Shown one piece after another: positions 47,029 through 57,012 of a stretch of DNA of 64,000 bases (within the stretch, counting starts at the first letter, position 1; every line of letters begins with the position of its first letter). A model generated the notes under the pieces. The model did no database searches and had not been told where the DNA came from. It saw nothing but the letters and a program-made list of their open reading frames with translations. The stretch comes from Strobilurus pachycystidiatus (taxonomy: Eukaryota; Basidiomycota; Agaricomycetes; Agaricales; Physalacriaceae). Where the stretch lies: the NCBI GenBank assembly GCA_019915135.1, contig JAHLMK010000030.1:124001-188000 (forward strand), given 5' to 3'. The position numbers were made by a program, and so were the translations under genes.

Positions 47029-48420
47029 CGCCATTCCACCTCTTTCCGGACTGGCGGTGCGCTCTCGTCCGCACTCGTTCGCACTCGTTCGCGAGGATGG
47101 GCGGGGGATGGCGCGTTGGGTGCGTACTCGTCCGTTCTCGTTTGCTCTTGTCCCACTCCACAAAAAGCTAGAGAAATGGGACGTAGTACCACAGCCGGGA
47201 ATCGAACCCGAGCCTCAGCAATAGCTCGCTGCGTGCTAGACCACTGCACCACTGTGGTTCTGTTAAAATGAGTGCACTCCGTCCTGATCCTGTTCAGCTG
47301 ACATGTTGCGTGCGGAGGCCGGCGCCCGAGCAGCGGGGAAACGCCCGTAGTCCAATCCAGGCTCTCTGAAAACCCCACTCCACCTCATCCCGAGTCGGCC
47401 GCACTCCTTCGCCCGCACTCGTTCGCACTCGTTCGCGAGGATGGGCGGGGTACGGCGCGTTGAGTGCGGTGCGAGGGGCGGGGGCGGCGGGGTAAGCGTC
47501 AGAATCGTCTCCGGGGTGTCTAAAAACCCCATCCCACCTCTTTCCGGACTGGCGGTGCGCTCTCGTCCGCACTCGTTCGCACTCGTTCGCGAGGATGGGC
47601 GGGGGATGGCGCGTTGGGTGCGGTGCGAGGGGCGGGGGCGGCGGGGTAAGCGTCAGAATCGTCTCCGGGGTGTCTGAAAACCCCATCCCACCTCTTTCCG
47701 GACTGGCAGTGCGCTCTCGTCCGCACTCGTTCGCACTCGTTCGCGAGGATGGGCGGGGTACGGCGCGTTGGGTGCGGTGCGAGGGGCGCGGGCGGCGGGG
47801 TAACCGTCGGAATCAGATCCGGGGTGTCTGAAAACCCCATCCCACCTCTTTCCGGACTGGCAGTGCGCTCTCGTCCGCACTCGTTCGCACTCGTTCGCGA
47901 GGATGGGCGGGGTACGGCGCGTTGGGTGCGGTGGGAGGCGCGGGGGAGTCGGGGAAACCATCAGAAACGACTCCGGGGTGTCGAAAAACCCCGTCCCACC
48001 TTTTCCCAGGTCGGCGCTACGCCTTCGTCCGCACTCGTTCGCGAGGATGGGCGGGGATGGCGCGTTGGGTGCGGTGGGAGGCGCGGGGGCGGCGGGGTAA
48101 GCGTCGGAATCGACTCCGGGGTGTCTAAAAACCCCATCCCACCTCTTTCCGGACTGGCGGCGCGCTCTCGTCCGCACTCGTTCGCACTCGTTCGGGAGGA
48201 TGGGCGGGGGATGGCGCGTTGGGTGCGGTGCGAGGCGCGCGGGCGGCGGGGAAACCATCAGAATCAGATTCGGGGTGTTGAAAAACCCCGTACCACTATC
48301 TCCCAGACTGGCGGTGCGCCATTGTCCGCACTCGTTTGTGCTCGTTCGCGAGGCTGGGCCGCGGATGGCGGGTTGGGTGCGGTGCAAGGGGCGCGGGCGG
48401 CGCGGCAGGCTTTGTTGGCG
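47029..48420. repeat. 154-bp GC-rich tandem array (minisatellite)
   Basis: The phrase ACCCCATCCCACCTC starts at 47526, 47680, 47834, 47988 (variant), 48131 and 48285 (variant), preceded by a related unit at 47372, so the period is 154 bp with one 143-bp unit. A partial older unit begins at 47029. Each unit contains CTCTCGTCCG-CACTCGTTCG-CACTCGTTCG, three more 10-bp motifs. Because 154 is not a multiple of 3, the long stop-free frames over it (up to 244 residues on the minus strand) are artefacts of composition. Confidence 0.9.
47187..47258 (-). tRNA. tRNA-like gene or tRNA pseudogene, anticodon arm irregular
   Basis: 72 nt fold as a cloverleaf: perfect 7-bp acceptor stem (ACCACAG/CTGTGGT), 4-bp D stem (GTGC/GCAC) with a GG-containing loop, and a T stem TCGGG/CCCGG with loop TTCGATT. 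The Pol III A box (TGGTGCAGTGG) and B box (GGTTCGATTCC) match consensus, and a T5 terminator lies 20 nt downstream on the same strand. The anticodon arm is wrong: CAGC/GCTG leaves an 8-nt loop (GAGCTATT) and no U before a clear anticodon, so the isotype cannot be assigned. It may be a decayed tRNA or the head of a tRNA-derived SINE. Confidence 0.55.
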
Positions 48421-48538
48421 TTCGTATTAGCAAGTAGTGAATTATGAATCATCATTAAATGAAATTTATTAGATCTATTTACAGCTGGGAGAGTGCGTAC
48501 GCGAGGGCGAGGGCGGGGGATGATGGTGGAGGCCGGGA
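48421..48538. other. AT-rich junction between the 154-bp array and hairpin element A
   Basis: Short AT-rich DNA with no features. Confidence 0.4.
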
Positions 48539-49510
48539 GTGTAGATCCAGATCTACACAGGAATTAGCAGCTCAAACGGATACGCCGGTGCTGCACTGGC
48601 GTATCCGCAAGAAAAGACAAAAAAAACACGTACCTTGTTGGGCGCCCGTCTCCTGACGGCGCGCCCAGCTCATCCATGCGGACCCCGCACGCTCCCATCC
48701 TTCCTGCGGCGGGGCATTGAATCCGCGGTCGGCACAGAGAAGATCCACGAGCCCGTCGTGGGCGCCAACGTCGTAGGGGTGAGAGAAGCGGATCGAGCTT
48801 GCCAGGCACAGGTTTGGGCCGGACTCGGCAACGGCTCCCGATCCGGCAGATCATGCAAGATTAGACAAGTGCTGGTGCCTGACAGCACTTCACACTCGAC
48901 CACCACCTGCTTTATGCAGGTTCTGCGTCCCTCCTCTCTTCCACGCCGCCGTACCGGCTCGGCGCAGTGCCTACGCGGGTACTGCGATGTTGGGATTGGT
49001 TGCCGTAGCAACCAATATCACCATGACGAGTAAGTCCCATGTGAGATGGGCAGCTCGTATCCCAAGCCGGTCTTGGGCATTCTGGACGACAACAACGCCC
49101 TCCACGGGCTTCTGGACGCCATCGCCGACGCTGGATCGATGCCCCGCCGCACTGCTGGATGGGAGCGCGCGGGGCCGTTGGCTTGCAATGGGCGCGCCGT
49201 TTGGAGGCGGGCGTCCATCCCAGGTACGTGATTTTTTATATTCTAAAGTACTGATTTATTGGTAGATCTGCATCTATCATCGGGGTAAGCCCTCCAATGA
49301 GGCGCCCACCTCGCACCACTTACACGCTGCTCGCCGCACCCCGCATCCGCACCCTGCTGGACACACCCCGTACCTTCCTCGCCGCACGCCGCACCCCGCT
49401 CGCCTCCGCTGTCGTCAGCTGCACCCCCACCACCTTCCATTCTCTCACCACCCCACTCCCGTTCGCCGGAGGGTATGTGGCTCGCTCACTTGAGCGTTCC
49501 GCGCCCTCCG
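48539..49510 (+). mobile_element. Hairpin-rich non-coding element, copy A
   Basis: The core 48617-49237 is bounded by inverted A/T-tract ends: CACGTACC preceded by A8 on the left and GGTACGTG followed by A and T6 on the right. Inside are stem-loops: AAGTGCTG/CAGCACTT (48867-48890), ACCTGC/GCAGGT (48903-48919) and ATTGGTTGC-CGTA-GCAACCAAT (48995-49016). Outside the left end are GTGTAGATC/GATCTACAC (48539-48558) and a 14-bp stem with one G-T pair (48577-48607, CGGATACGCC). To the right, at 49467-49510, is a CGGAGGG/CCCTCCG stem enclosing GGCTCGCTCACTTGAGCG. Every hairpin recurs in copy B at 57.0-58.1 kb. No coding potential. Confidence 0.65.
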
Positions 49511-49540
49511 CGAAAAGAAAGCGTCCCTCTCGCCGTCACC

Positions 49541-49602
49541 CGCCCATCCCAGCAACACCGTCGCGCACCCCCGCCCATCCCAGCAACACCGTCGCGCACC
49601 CC
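49541..49602. repeat. Perfect 31-bp tandem duplication
   Basis: Two identical 31-bp units (starting CGCCCATCCCAGCAACACCG) in the C-rich leader before the gene at 49778. Confidence 0.9.
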
Positions 49603-49777
49603 CGCCCTCGCTCCTTCGTCCCCGTTCGGCATCGGGCGCTTAGCAAACCAATGACGCGCCCTTGCGCGTAATCGAGTCCATGGACCCCGGATCGGATCGC
49701 GATGACTCATATCGATGAAAACGAGTCATCGCCCTTCTTCCTTCCCCGCCATCACCACAGCAGCTCTATAATTCGCC

Positions 49778-50250
49778 ATGCCACCCCGCGTCCGACGCAT
49801 TCCTCTTTGCCGCACCGGACAACCCGTTCCGGGAGGAAATGTAGAGTTCCGCATCGCGTTCGAAGGCGACAACGGAACCGACTTGGTCAACAACAGCGTC
49901 GTCGTCCGCTCCACAACCGGACGCCAACCTCGGCCATGGTTTTATCTCGAGTACCAGACGACGCATGTCGACCACTTCCAACTCATAGTTGGAGATGTAC
50001 GTTCTCGTCTTTTACGTAGAAATGTATGACTGATGATTTCTCTTAGGCGGTTGCACACGATCCCGCAGCGCCGGAATGGGTCAACATCGGGCGTGAAGCG
50101 CTCTTCTACCACTTTAACGAATACTACATCCAGATGGAGGAAGCGTACGCCGATCCAGAGGAAAGGTTTAACGAGGATGTTGAGGGATGCGAGAGCTGCC
50201 GTTGGGGAGGATACGCCGACTACGAAGGGTTATGGGAGGAGAATGTGTAG
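49778..50250 (+). CDS. Hypothetical small protein, two exons
   Basis: Exon 1 (49778-49996) starts MPPRVRRIPLCRTGQPVPGG; a 50-bp intron (49997-50046) joins IVGD to AVAHDPAAPEWVNIGREALF; the stop is at 50248-50250. About 140 residues. Beta-rich N-terminal half; acidic aromatic C-terminal half with EDVEGCESCRWGGYADYEG, a CxxC that could bind metal. TATA-like TCTATAATTC lies about 12 nt upstream. It sits between the two hairpin-element copies and is likely cargo of a mobile segment. Not recognised. Confidence 0.6.
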
Positions 50251-50352
50251 GACGAGTAGGCGAGAAGATAGGCTCATATCTTGGTAAATTGTCATTAGCG
50301 TTGATGCTCCTTCGCCCCCGTCTGCAATAATCAGCCGTCGTACGGTACCGCC

Positions 50353-52826
50353 CTACACTTGACGGGGATCCATCCAACAACCATCTTCAAGAGCACTGAT
50401 AAGCCCATTGACTACAGTGTCTGAAAGGTCCGGCTCGTCACTCCAAAGCCCGCACTCCCCCGGTTGAATCTCATTCAATGTGAAACGCAGTGCGCCGTCT
50501 GCCAGTCGTACAAGAGCAACGTCCACGCGACAGAAGAAACGATACGTCCGGTGCAGGGGTCCGATAACCGTTGCTTCTATGTTGACCAGGCGCTCGTAGA
50601 CCTTGGCCGCAAATTCCCGTATACCTGCTTCGGCAGCGTCAGAGTCCTCTGTGACTCCATTCAACCAACGCGCCGAACGGTCTCGGGCGGAATCCAGGCC
50701 TGGCAAGTAGTCTTTAGGCAACCTGGAAGATATGTCGTCAGCATTGTAGGGGAGGACAAGACACATTCTAGACACACTTTATGTTTTGGACAGGTGCCGT
50801 GCGCACCGCGGAGACACGTTGTACGTCCCACTGTTGCGCCTCAAGGATGCCCGGAATTGTGTGCAGCATGTCGATGATTCTCCCATTTGAAAAGTAGACG
50901 CGGACCTCGCCAAGACTTAGCATGGCGTCGTTGTACGGAATGGCGAAGAAACGAGGTGAAAAGGGATCGCCGGAATACTTGGCGACGCTATCCCAAGTGG
51001 CGGCAAACCGTTTGACGGGATCCTTCTCCGACTTGCGCGCACCCCTCCCGGATTTGGTCAGCGAGCTCAACGGCATGAACACGTTGCTATACTCGTTGCT
51101 CCAATCACCCTTGATCACATGAGAGCTTGTCCTCAGCATCTCAATACCCATCTCCTTCGATTCAACAATGATTGGCGCCTCGGCAACTCCACCAGCGTTG
51201 ACGATCGAGCCGCCATACAGTAACGCGTTTATGGACTTGCGAGCGCCCAAAGTCATCGTGTTGGGGTGAGGCCAGATAAACTTGCCTTGGAGTGTCCAAT
51301 CGTGGAGAGATTTGAGCAGCCTGAGTGTATCAGGTCCAGACCATGGAGAAGTAGGATCCCCGCCGCCAGAGCGCATGCTTTTCCAGAAAAATGCGTTCCC
51401 CAAAATTATGGCATCTGCCTCCTTGGCTAGCAACCATGTGCGATCCCCCGGGTTACGCGCACCAATTGAGTATACGAGGGGGCCGAGTGGAATGTAGATG
51501 ATATCAACACCCTTCACCCACAAACGGCGGGAAAATTCAATCTATGAACAACGTCAGACTATGTGTAATCGATCAATAGTCCAATACGCCTACCCATTCT
51601 TGCACATAGTATTCCACGTTCATGTCACCATAAACATCTGCGAGCCTCCCGTCCACCCTACCCGCAAATCCGACAACGTGACACATGAACGGCAAGGAAC
51701 GAACATATTGATCCCACGCCAGTGCCAGTGGGTCCGATAGATCAGCCTTGATCGTGGTGAAGTACGGGATGCGCGTCTTTTCCCTGACGAGCCTACCCCA
51801 GACGCTTTTGCTCCAGAGATTCTCGTAAGCCTGCACAGTCCACACGGCCCAGACTATGGACTTTGGCAAAGCCGCCTGAGGATGTCGAGGGAATGAAGCT
51901 GTACGTTTGGCGGAGTCAATGAAGCGGACAGGGAAAGGAGGGTGCGTAAGATCAGACTGTACGCTGAGGCGGTCCATGCGATCGCCTACGGATGATAGAG
52001 AGCGGCTCCGCCCTGGATGATCAGGAGCCGATTCTATGTCGGCATCGACAGGTGCAGACGAGGACGGGGAAGCAGACACTAGGGGAACAGAGGGAGAAGG
52101 AGTACGCTGCTTGACATGAGAGACAGCCGCAGGCAAAGCTGGTACATGCGGCTCCAGCTGGGGCTCAAAGCCCGGAGGAAGGAAATAGGGTGCTGCATAG
52201 CCACCTGCCGGAGCCGCCAAGTCAACAGGGGCGTAGGGAAAGGCAAGCGCGGGGTTGGGAGGTTGGAATAGATTAGGTACAGGCTGACCAGCGGGAGGCG
52301 GGTACGGATCCAATCCGTGTTGCGCGTTGAACACGTCAAAAGGTGGTGGATGAGGCTCGCCAGGTCCGACGACTCTCGGAAAGAAGGGCCTCTCGCTCGC
52401 GAGATCGACGTCCCAGTCCTGGCCGTGATGTACACAGAAGTGCCCATCACTGAAGACGGACTGAGGATGGGCGGGCAGAGTGTCAACGGCGTTCACCCAC
52501 GTTGTCCAAGCGGGATCAGCCGTGAGCTTCTGCAGATATTCGACGCGAACCTTGTTCGGAGCACGGTTGGTCGTCATTGTGAGGACGCTGTAAATCTCGC
52601 GGAAATAACGTTTAATGTCATCCACGGAGGCGGAAACAAGCATTCTCGTCTCCTTCTTCCCAAACATCGGGCACTTAGGCGAACACCATGCGTGGACGCC
52701 CTCCTTGATGTGGGCGCGGAAAGCCCCGCGCACGTCCATGTACGTAGGGAGCACTGCTTCGGGCGGGTGTGCGCAAATGTGGCCGCAGCGGGCGAGGGAT
52801 CCAGATCCAGCCATTGGCACGGGCAT
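50353..52826 (-). CDS. Large protein with Cys/His N-terminus and ATP-grasp-like C-terminal domain; frame break near the end
   Basis: ATG at 52826 (MPVPMAGSGSLARCGHICAH). The N-terminus has Cys and His in pairs (CGHICAH, WCSPKCPMFG), suggesting zinc binding, followed by a Pro-rich linker. A 52-bp intron (51542-51593) joins YYVQEW to IEFSRRLWVKGVDIIYIP. The C-terminal domain shows GEVRVYFSNGRIIDM, then RFFCRVDVALVRL and LRFTLNEIQPGECGLW, the order of an ATP-grasp ligase (RxDV then NEIxP). The frame ending at about 50776 (IKCV-stop) and the one running 50775-50353 differ by one base, and I found no acceptable intron to join them. The gene may therefore be frameshifted, or a small exon was missed. 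Biochemical role unknown. Confidence 0.55.
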
Positions 52827-53229
52827 CTACAAAGGCGTCAACGGGGCGCGTAAGCAACAGACACGAGGAATTCAGTAATCCACCAACTGTTGATGCAAGG
52901 GATTGGCGTCGGCGGGTGCAGAGCTACGCAGATGGTTCTACATTGGTCAAATGCTGTAAAAATAGAAACTCACGTTTTCGTAGGTGGTGGTCAGTCAGTG
53001 TTGGCGGTAGACAGCAAAGATGCGCTGATCAGATCATCGGATGGCGGGTGCTACGCCTACGTGTGCTGCCGAACGAGGCCGGACAGTGCCGAACGGTGCC
53101 GAACGACACCTGACGTCATCATTGACGAACTCGAACGGCAACGAACGGGGTAAAATTTTGACTCCCACCATCACGGTAAGTCCTTGTTGGACCTTGTGGT
53201 AGCTGGTATACTGACCACCCAGGTCTTCC
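52827..53229. promoter_or_regulatory. Bidirectional spacer with 10-bp motif array
   Basis: Lies between two divergent genes. An upstream non-coding exon of the minus-strand gene is possible (donor GTGAGT near 52973, acceptor TTTGTAG just before the ATG). The array is listed separately. Confidence 0.4.
53066..53150 (-). repeat. CGTTCGG-type 10-bp-periodic array
   Basis: On the minus strand CGTTCGG or CGTTCGN recurs at 10-bp steps in two groups separated by TGATGACGTCAGGTG. On the plus strand the sequence lines up as GAACGAGGCC, GGACAGTGCC, GAACGGTGCC, GAACGACACC. The organisation matches the array at 59109. Confidence 0.8.
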
Positions 53230-55192
53230 ATGGCGTCACGCCAGACGTCTACGCGTCGGCGGTCTACGCGTCAGCCGTCCACGCCGCTGCTAACGTTCCA
53301 CGCTGGACTTGGCTACTTCTCGGACGCGACAGGTTCGTTCATCTTTGACTTTGTAACATGATTTATCTTTATATTCTGCTTGGTCCTAAAGCTGTCAGGC
53401 AATGGGATGCTGATGGACCGGACATCACCGCCGCCAAACGCATCATCGAGGATCCGGAAGCCAGGGCGCAGTACATGCGCGACTACCAGCAGTTCCCTTC
53501 GCCACCACCCCTGCCCCCCTACACGTACCGACGGGCGGACCTGGAGCGCTGGGATGCCTGTCCACTTCCTCCCGGGCTTGTCTTCAGCGAGAACGCTGTT
53601 GCTGTCACGGACCTCCTCATGACTCCCGACATAGCAACAGACCTTCTCCGGAACTTTCACGAGACTGGCGAACACGTCAACGCACCAGACAGTCTCCTCT
53701 CCCATCTTGATAACCAAGTACGGGAGACCGGTGGCTGGCAATTCATGCTTGACCCATGTACGTAGTTGTGTCTTTCTCCAATGAGATACTCACTGTCTGT
53801 TTCAGACCAACACCGGACACGCTGGTCTTTCAACCCAGCCCAATTCCACCACACGGAGACGCAGGAGGACCGGATCGATGTCCAGCAGCCAGGCAACGAG
53901 GGAGAAGAGCAAGAGGATGATGCAATGGATGTAGAGTCTTACGACAGCGGGAAACGCAAGCGTAAGTCTGTCCCCATCACTGTCTTTCCTACGCTCACCT
54001 GTGCAAAGGGACTTCCGATTTGGACAGTGATGAGGAGGAAGAACGGCCTCCCCGCCGTTCTCGACCGCGACGTTAGTAACATTATATTTTTGACACTCAT
54101 ACTATATCGTTCTCTTATCATAATTACGACCTTGTTGTAATTCATTTGCTGATACTCTTTTTATAGCTCTATCCCTTACTCCGGATGTAGATGATGGGGA
54201 CATGGACCATTCCCCACTCGCACCTCTGAATTTTGGCACACGCACACCCTCACCTGCTGCTATTGTCACTCTTCCCGACCCTCTTCCCCCCATCTACCCG
54301 AGAAAGGTTCCTCTTTTGGATCTTTCTAGACTCGGCAGGGCCAGCACCGGGCATTCAAGCTCAGGTGTGCGGACTGTATCCCTGACATCGAGGGCCTCCG
54401 TCTCTAGCTCCGTACGCTTTAGCCATGAGCCGGAGCCAAGTACGTGGACGGAGAATCCTGTCTTCGACACGTCTTGCCACTCACCTGAGCCTCAGGCGGA
54501 ATTGAAGGAAGCAGTTACACCTTCCGCTCTATCTCTGGACTTTGGCACCGATCAAGAGAGGCTTCCGACGCCTCCCAGGACTCACGACTGGAGCGATACT
54601 GAAGGGTTCAACTTTGCAGAGTATCACCAAACCCTCAGTCAGAGGAAGACAAAGCACAAGTCCAAGAGTCGGTCTTCGCAATCTCAGTCCCCACCGCATG
54701 AGGGAGATTCTAATGCAAGGTCCACACGTTCCAACAAACATAGTTCCGACTCCGCTCCTCCACCTGATCAGCCTACCAACCACAGTAGTGTGTCATGCCC
54801 TTCCCAACCGATGATCAATCCCGAGTTTGATTGGGTGAATCAGCTGTTCTCTCAGAGCTCACTCCACCTTCTTGCCGCTGATCACCACCACCATCACGAA
54901 GGAGACGACAAGAAGACATATCAGTGGCTGGACCTGGCCATGACTCATCTCTCCACCATCCCCCATCCACCTACAAAAGCCACTCGGTCCTTCCTTTATA
55001 GTGTAAGTTCTCCGTTTCACAGCTTACGAGAATTAACACCCACCACAGTTAGTACCCCGTCGTAAATTGAACACAACCTTAGAGATCATGCTTTATATGA
55101 TATCTAGCACCAAGGATGAAGATGGACGCATTGATCCCGCTTTACTTCCACTTGTGAGTAATTTACAGTATTTCATGTCCAAAAAAACGTAG
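53230..55192 (+). CDS. Ser/Pro-rich acidic protein, six or more exons, transposon cargo
   Basis: Starts MASRQTSTRRRSTRQPSTPL. Exons join through GYFSDAT-AVRQWDADGPD, FMLDP-YQHRTRWSFNPAQFHH, KRKR-TSDLDSDEEEE, RSRPRP-LSLTPDVDDGDM and RSFLYS-LVPRRKLNTTLE; the stop is at 55192. A globular N-terminal ~150 residues with ENAVAVTDLLMTPDIATDLL is followed by a long disordered region rich in Ser, Pro, Glu and Lys, and a helical C-terminus. No recognised domain. It is divergent from the ATP-grasp-like gene and shares the 10-bp array promoter type with the 46533 and 59224 genes, so it probably belongs to the same mobile-element family. Final exon end uncertain. Confidence 0.55.
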
Positions 55193-55318
55193 CTCTATAC
55201 AACTTAATTCCAAGCATCATATTATTTACGGTAGTAGATCAAGTAATACGTCTCACTCGTTTGCACTCCTTTATTAACTTACCTTGGTTCTCATTGGCAT
55301 AAATAAAAAGACTATTTA

Positions 55319-56682
55319 TTAAATTGACTGGTACGACATTACATTAGAACCTCGGGGAAGATTCTCAGCGCCACCATTGTGGAAACGCCCGCAAAAGGGA
55401 GCTTCATCCCTACCTCCCCACCTCTTCTCCCAAATGTTGGGATCCGCTGACCTCCGAAAGGTCATCTCCCGCCCTAATTGCTTCCCCTCTCCCGGGTCAT
55501 GCGGAACCTCCCCCATGTCATCCCAGACGTGTTCGAGATGGATGAACTGGACGGACGCCGGAGCAATCCAAGCTGCGTATGCTGCCTCCATCTGAACCCA
55601 CTCTTTTTCCAATAGAGGGTATGAATGCTCGTTGTTGTATTCATAGGCGCCTATGCCGCCCGAGTACTCGTCCTCGGAATCCTCTTCGGAACCCTCTTCG
55701 GAGCCGTCAACCTCGGGCATGGATGACTGTATGGCCTCGCGTTCGAGAGCATCCACCTCGCGTTCGAGAGCCCTACGCCTAGCGTCCGTGTCATTCTCCT
55801 CATCGTCGGAAGCCTCAGACCAGTCGTCGTCGGTCTCGGACTCGTCGGACTCGGTCCCCGACTGGTAAGACTCGGACTCGGATTCGTCAGACTCAGACTC
55901 TTCCTCGTCCTCGTCCGACTCGTCCTCGTCGTAGTCGTTTTCAAAGTCCGCCATTGCGTCAAACGATGGCCAGCAAAGAGGGCCGTCGTAGGACAGGGAT
56001 AGCTCTTGAATGTAGGGAAGACGACGCAAAGCGCGCTTGAACCGTAGGGAACGGAAGAATGACCCGGTGTAAGTCTATTCATATACATTAGCAACGCCAG
56101 GACTGAGCGCCAATAAACTTACACCTGAACCGCCCGAAAGGATCCTAAAGTGGATCAGGTTAGGCGCGTGGTGTAACGCCGCCAACAGCGACTCGACAAG
56201 ATCCAGGGAATCCTCGTCTACGTAGCGGAATGTGACGTCCGTCAAAGAGTGCTGTCCAGCAGCAAACCACGATTGCAATCGGGAAGCCGTGTTTGCGTCT
56301 CTGGCGGCGGACTCCAACCACAGGTCCAGCACAAGGATATCGCACGTGGAATACATCACGCGATTGTCGAATGGCAGCAAGCGAGGAAGACGTTCCATGT
56401 AGGGAGATGTTGCGAAAGGCTGCATGTAGGATGAAAAAAAAGATCCGACAATTAATATCAAAGGCGACTCACATATAGAGCGCCTCGCCGGAGGATTGCC
56501 ACGACGGGTGTATGACCTTCCGGGTCTCCGGCGGACGGATCTGTAAAACGCGTACCGCCAGCTCCGTCCTGGGCGAATCGCGCGTCGGACATGAGCAGGA
56601 GGGTTTCGAGGCGCATCCTCTCGGACAGCTCGACGACGTTGTCCAGGCGGACCAGAAAATCAGCCAAGGCGGGATCGGACAT
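55319..56682 (-). CDS. LRR-like protein with long acidic insert
   Basis: ATG at 56682 (MSDPALADFLVRLDNVVELS). Introns of 53 bp (56420-56472) and 48 bp (56075-56122) keep frame: GALY-PFATSPYMERLPRLLP and SGGSG-TYTGSFFRSLRFKRAL. The stop is at 55319-55321. LRR-like parts (PNLIHFRILSGGSG, LPYIQELSLSYDG) flank an Asp/Glu/Ser run of about 100 residues (YDEDESDEDEEESESDESES continuing). No F-box is visible; such acidic LRR proteins are a common expanded class in mushrooms. Function unknown. Confidence 0.65.
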
Positions 56683-57012
56683 GATGGCAAGAAGGAAAAG
56701 AGCCGGGTGACGTCCTTATCGGATGTCACCGCACAGCGGCGTGAGGGCTGACGCGTCGCGGGTACGCTCCTCCCAGCCCGCCAACCCCCAGCTCTGGCTC
56801 CAGATATGCCAGGGAGCAATCCCACGTCAAAAGAAATGGGTCGCCTCCCTTTGCATAGGGCGGAGATGAAGATGGGGGTGGGTGTGAATGGGCATGGGTT
56901 GACAGCCGTTGTGCGGGCCGAAGTCGCGAAAAGACGGCCGGAGTCAGTGTGTAGGCGTCCGAGGGGGGTAGGTGCGAGCCGGCGTAAAATTAGCAGAAGT
57001 CAGCAAAGAATA
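56683..57012. other. Intergenic, GC-rich
   Basis: No gene seen; upstream region of the LRR-like gene. Confidence 0.4.

Noticed and set aside
47653..48387. 244-residue minus-strand frame, and several 60-230-residue frames on both strands
   Set aside because: They run through the 154-bp tandem array. The period is not a multiple of three and high GC removes stops, so these are compositional artefacts.
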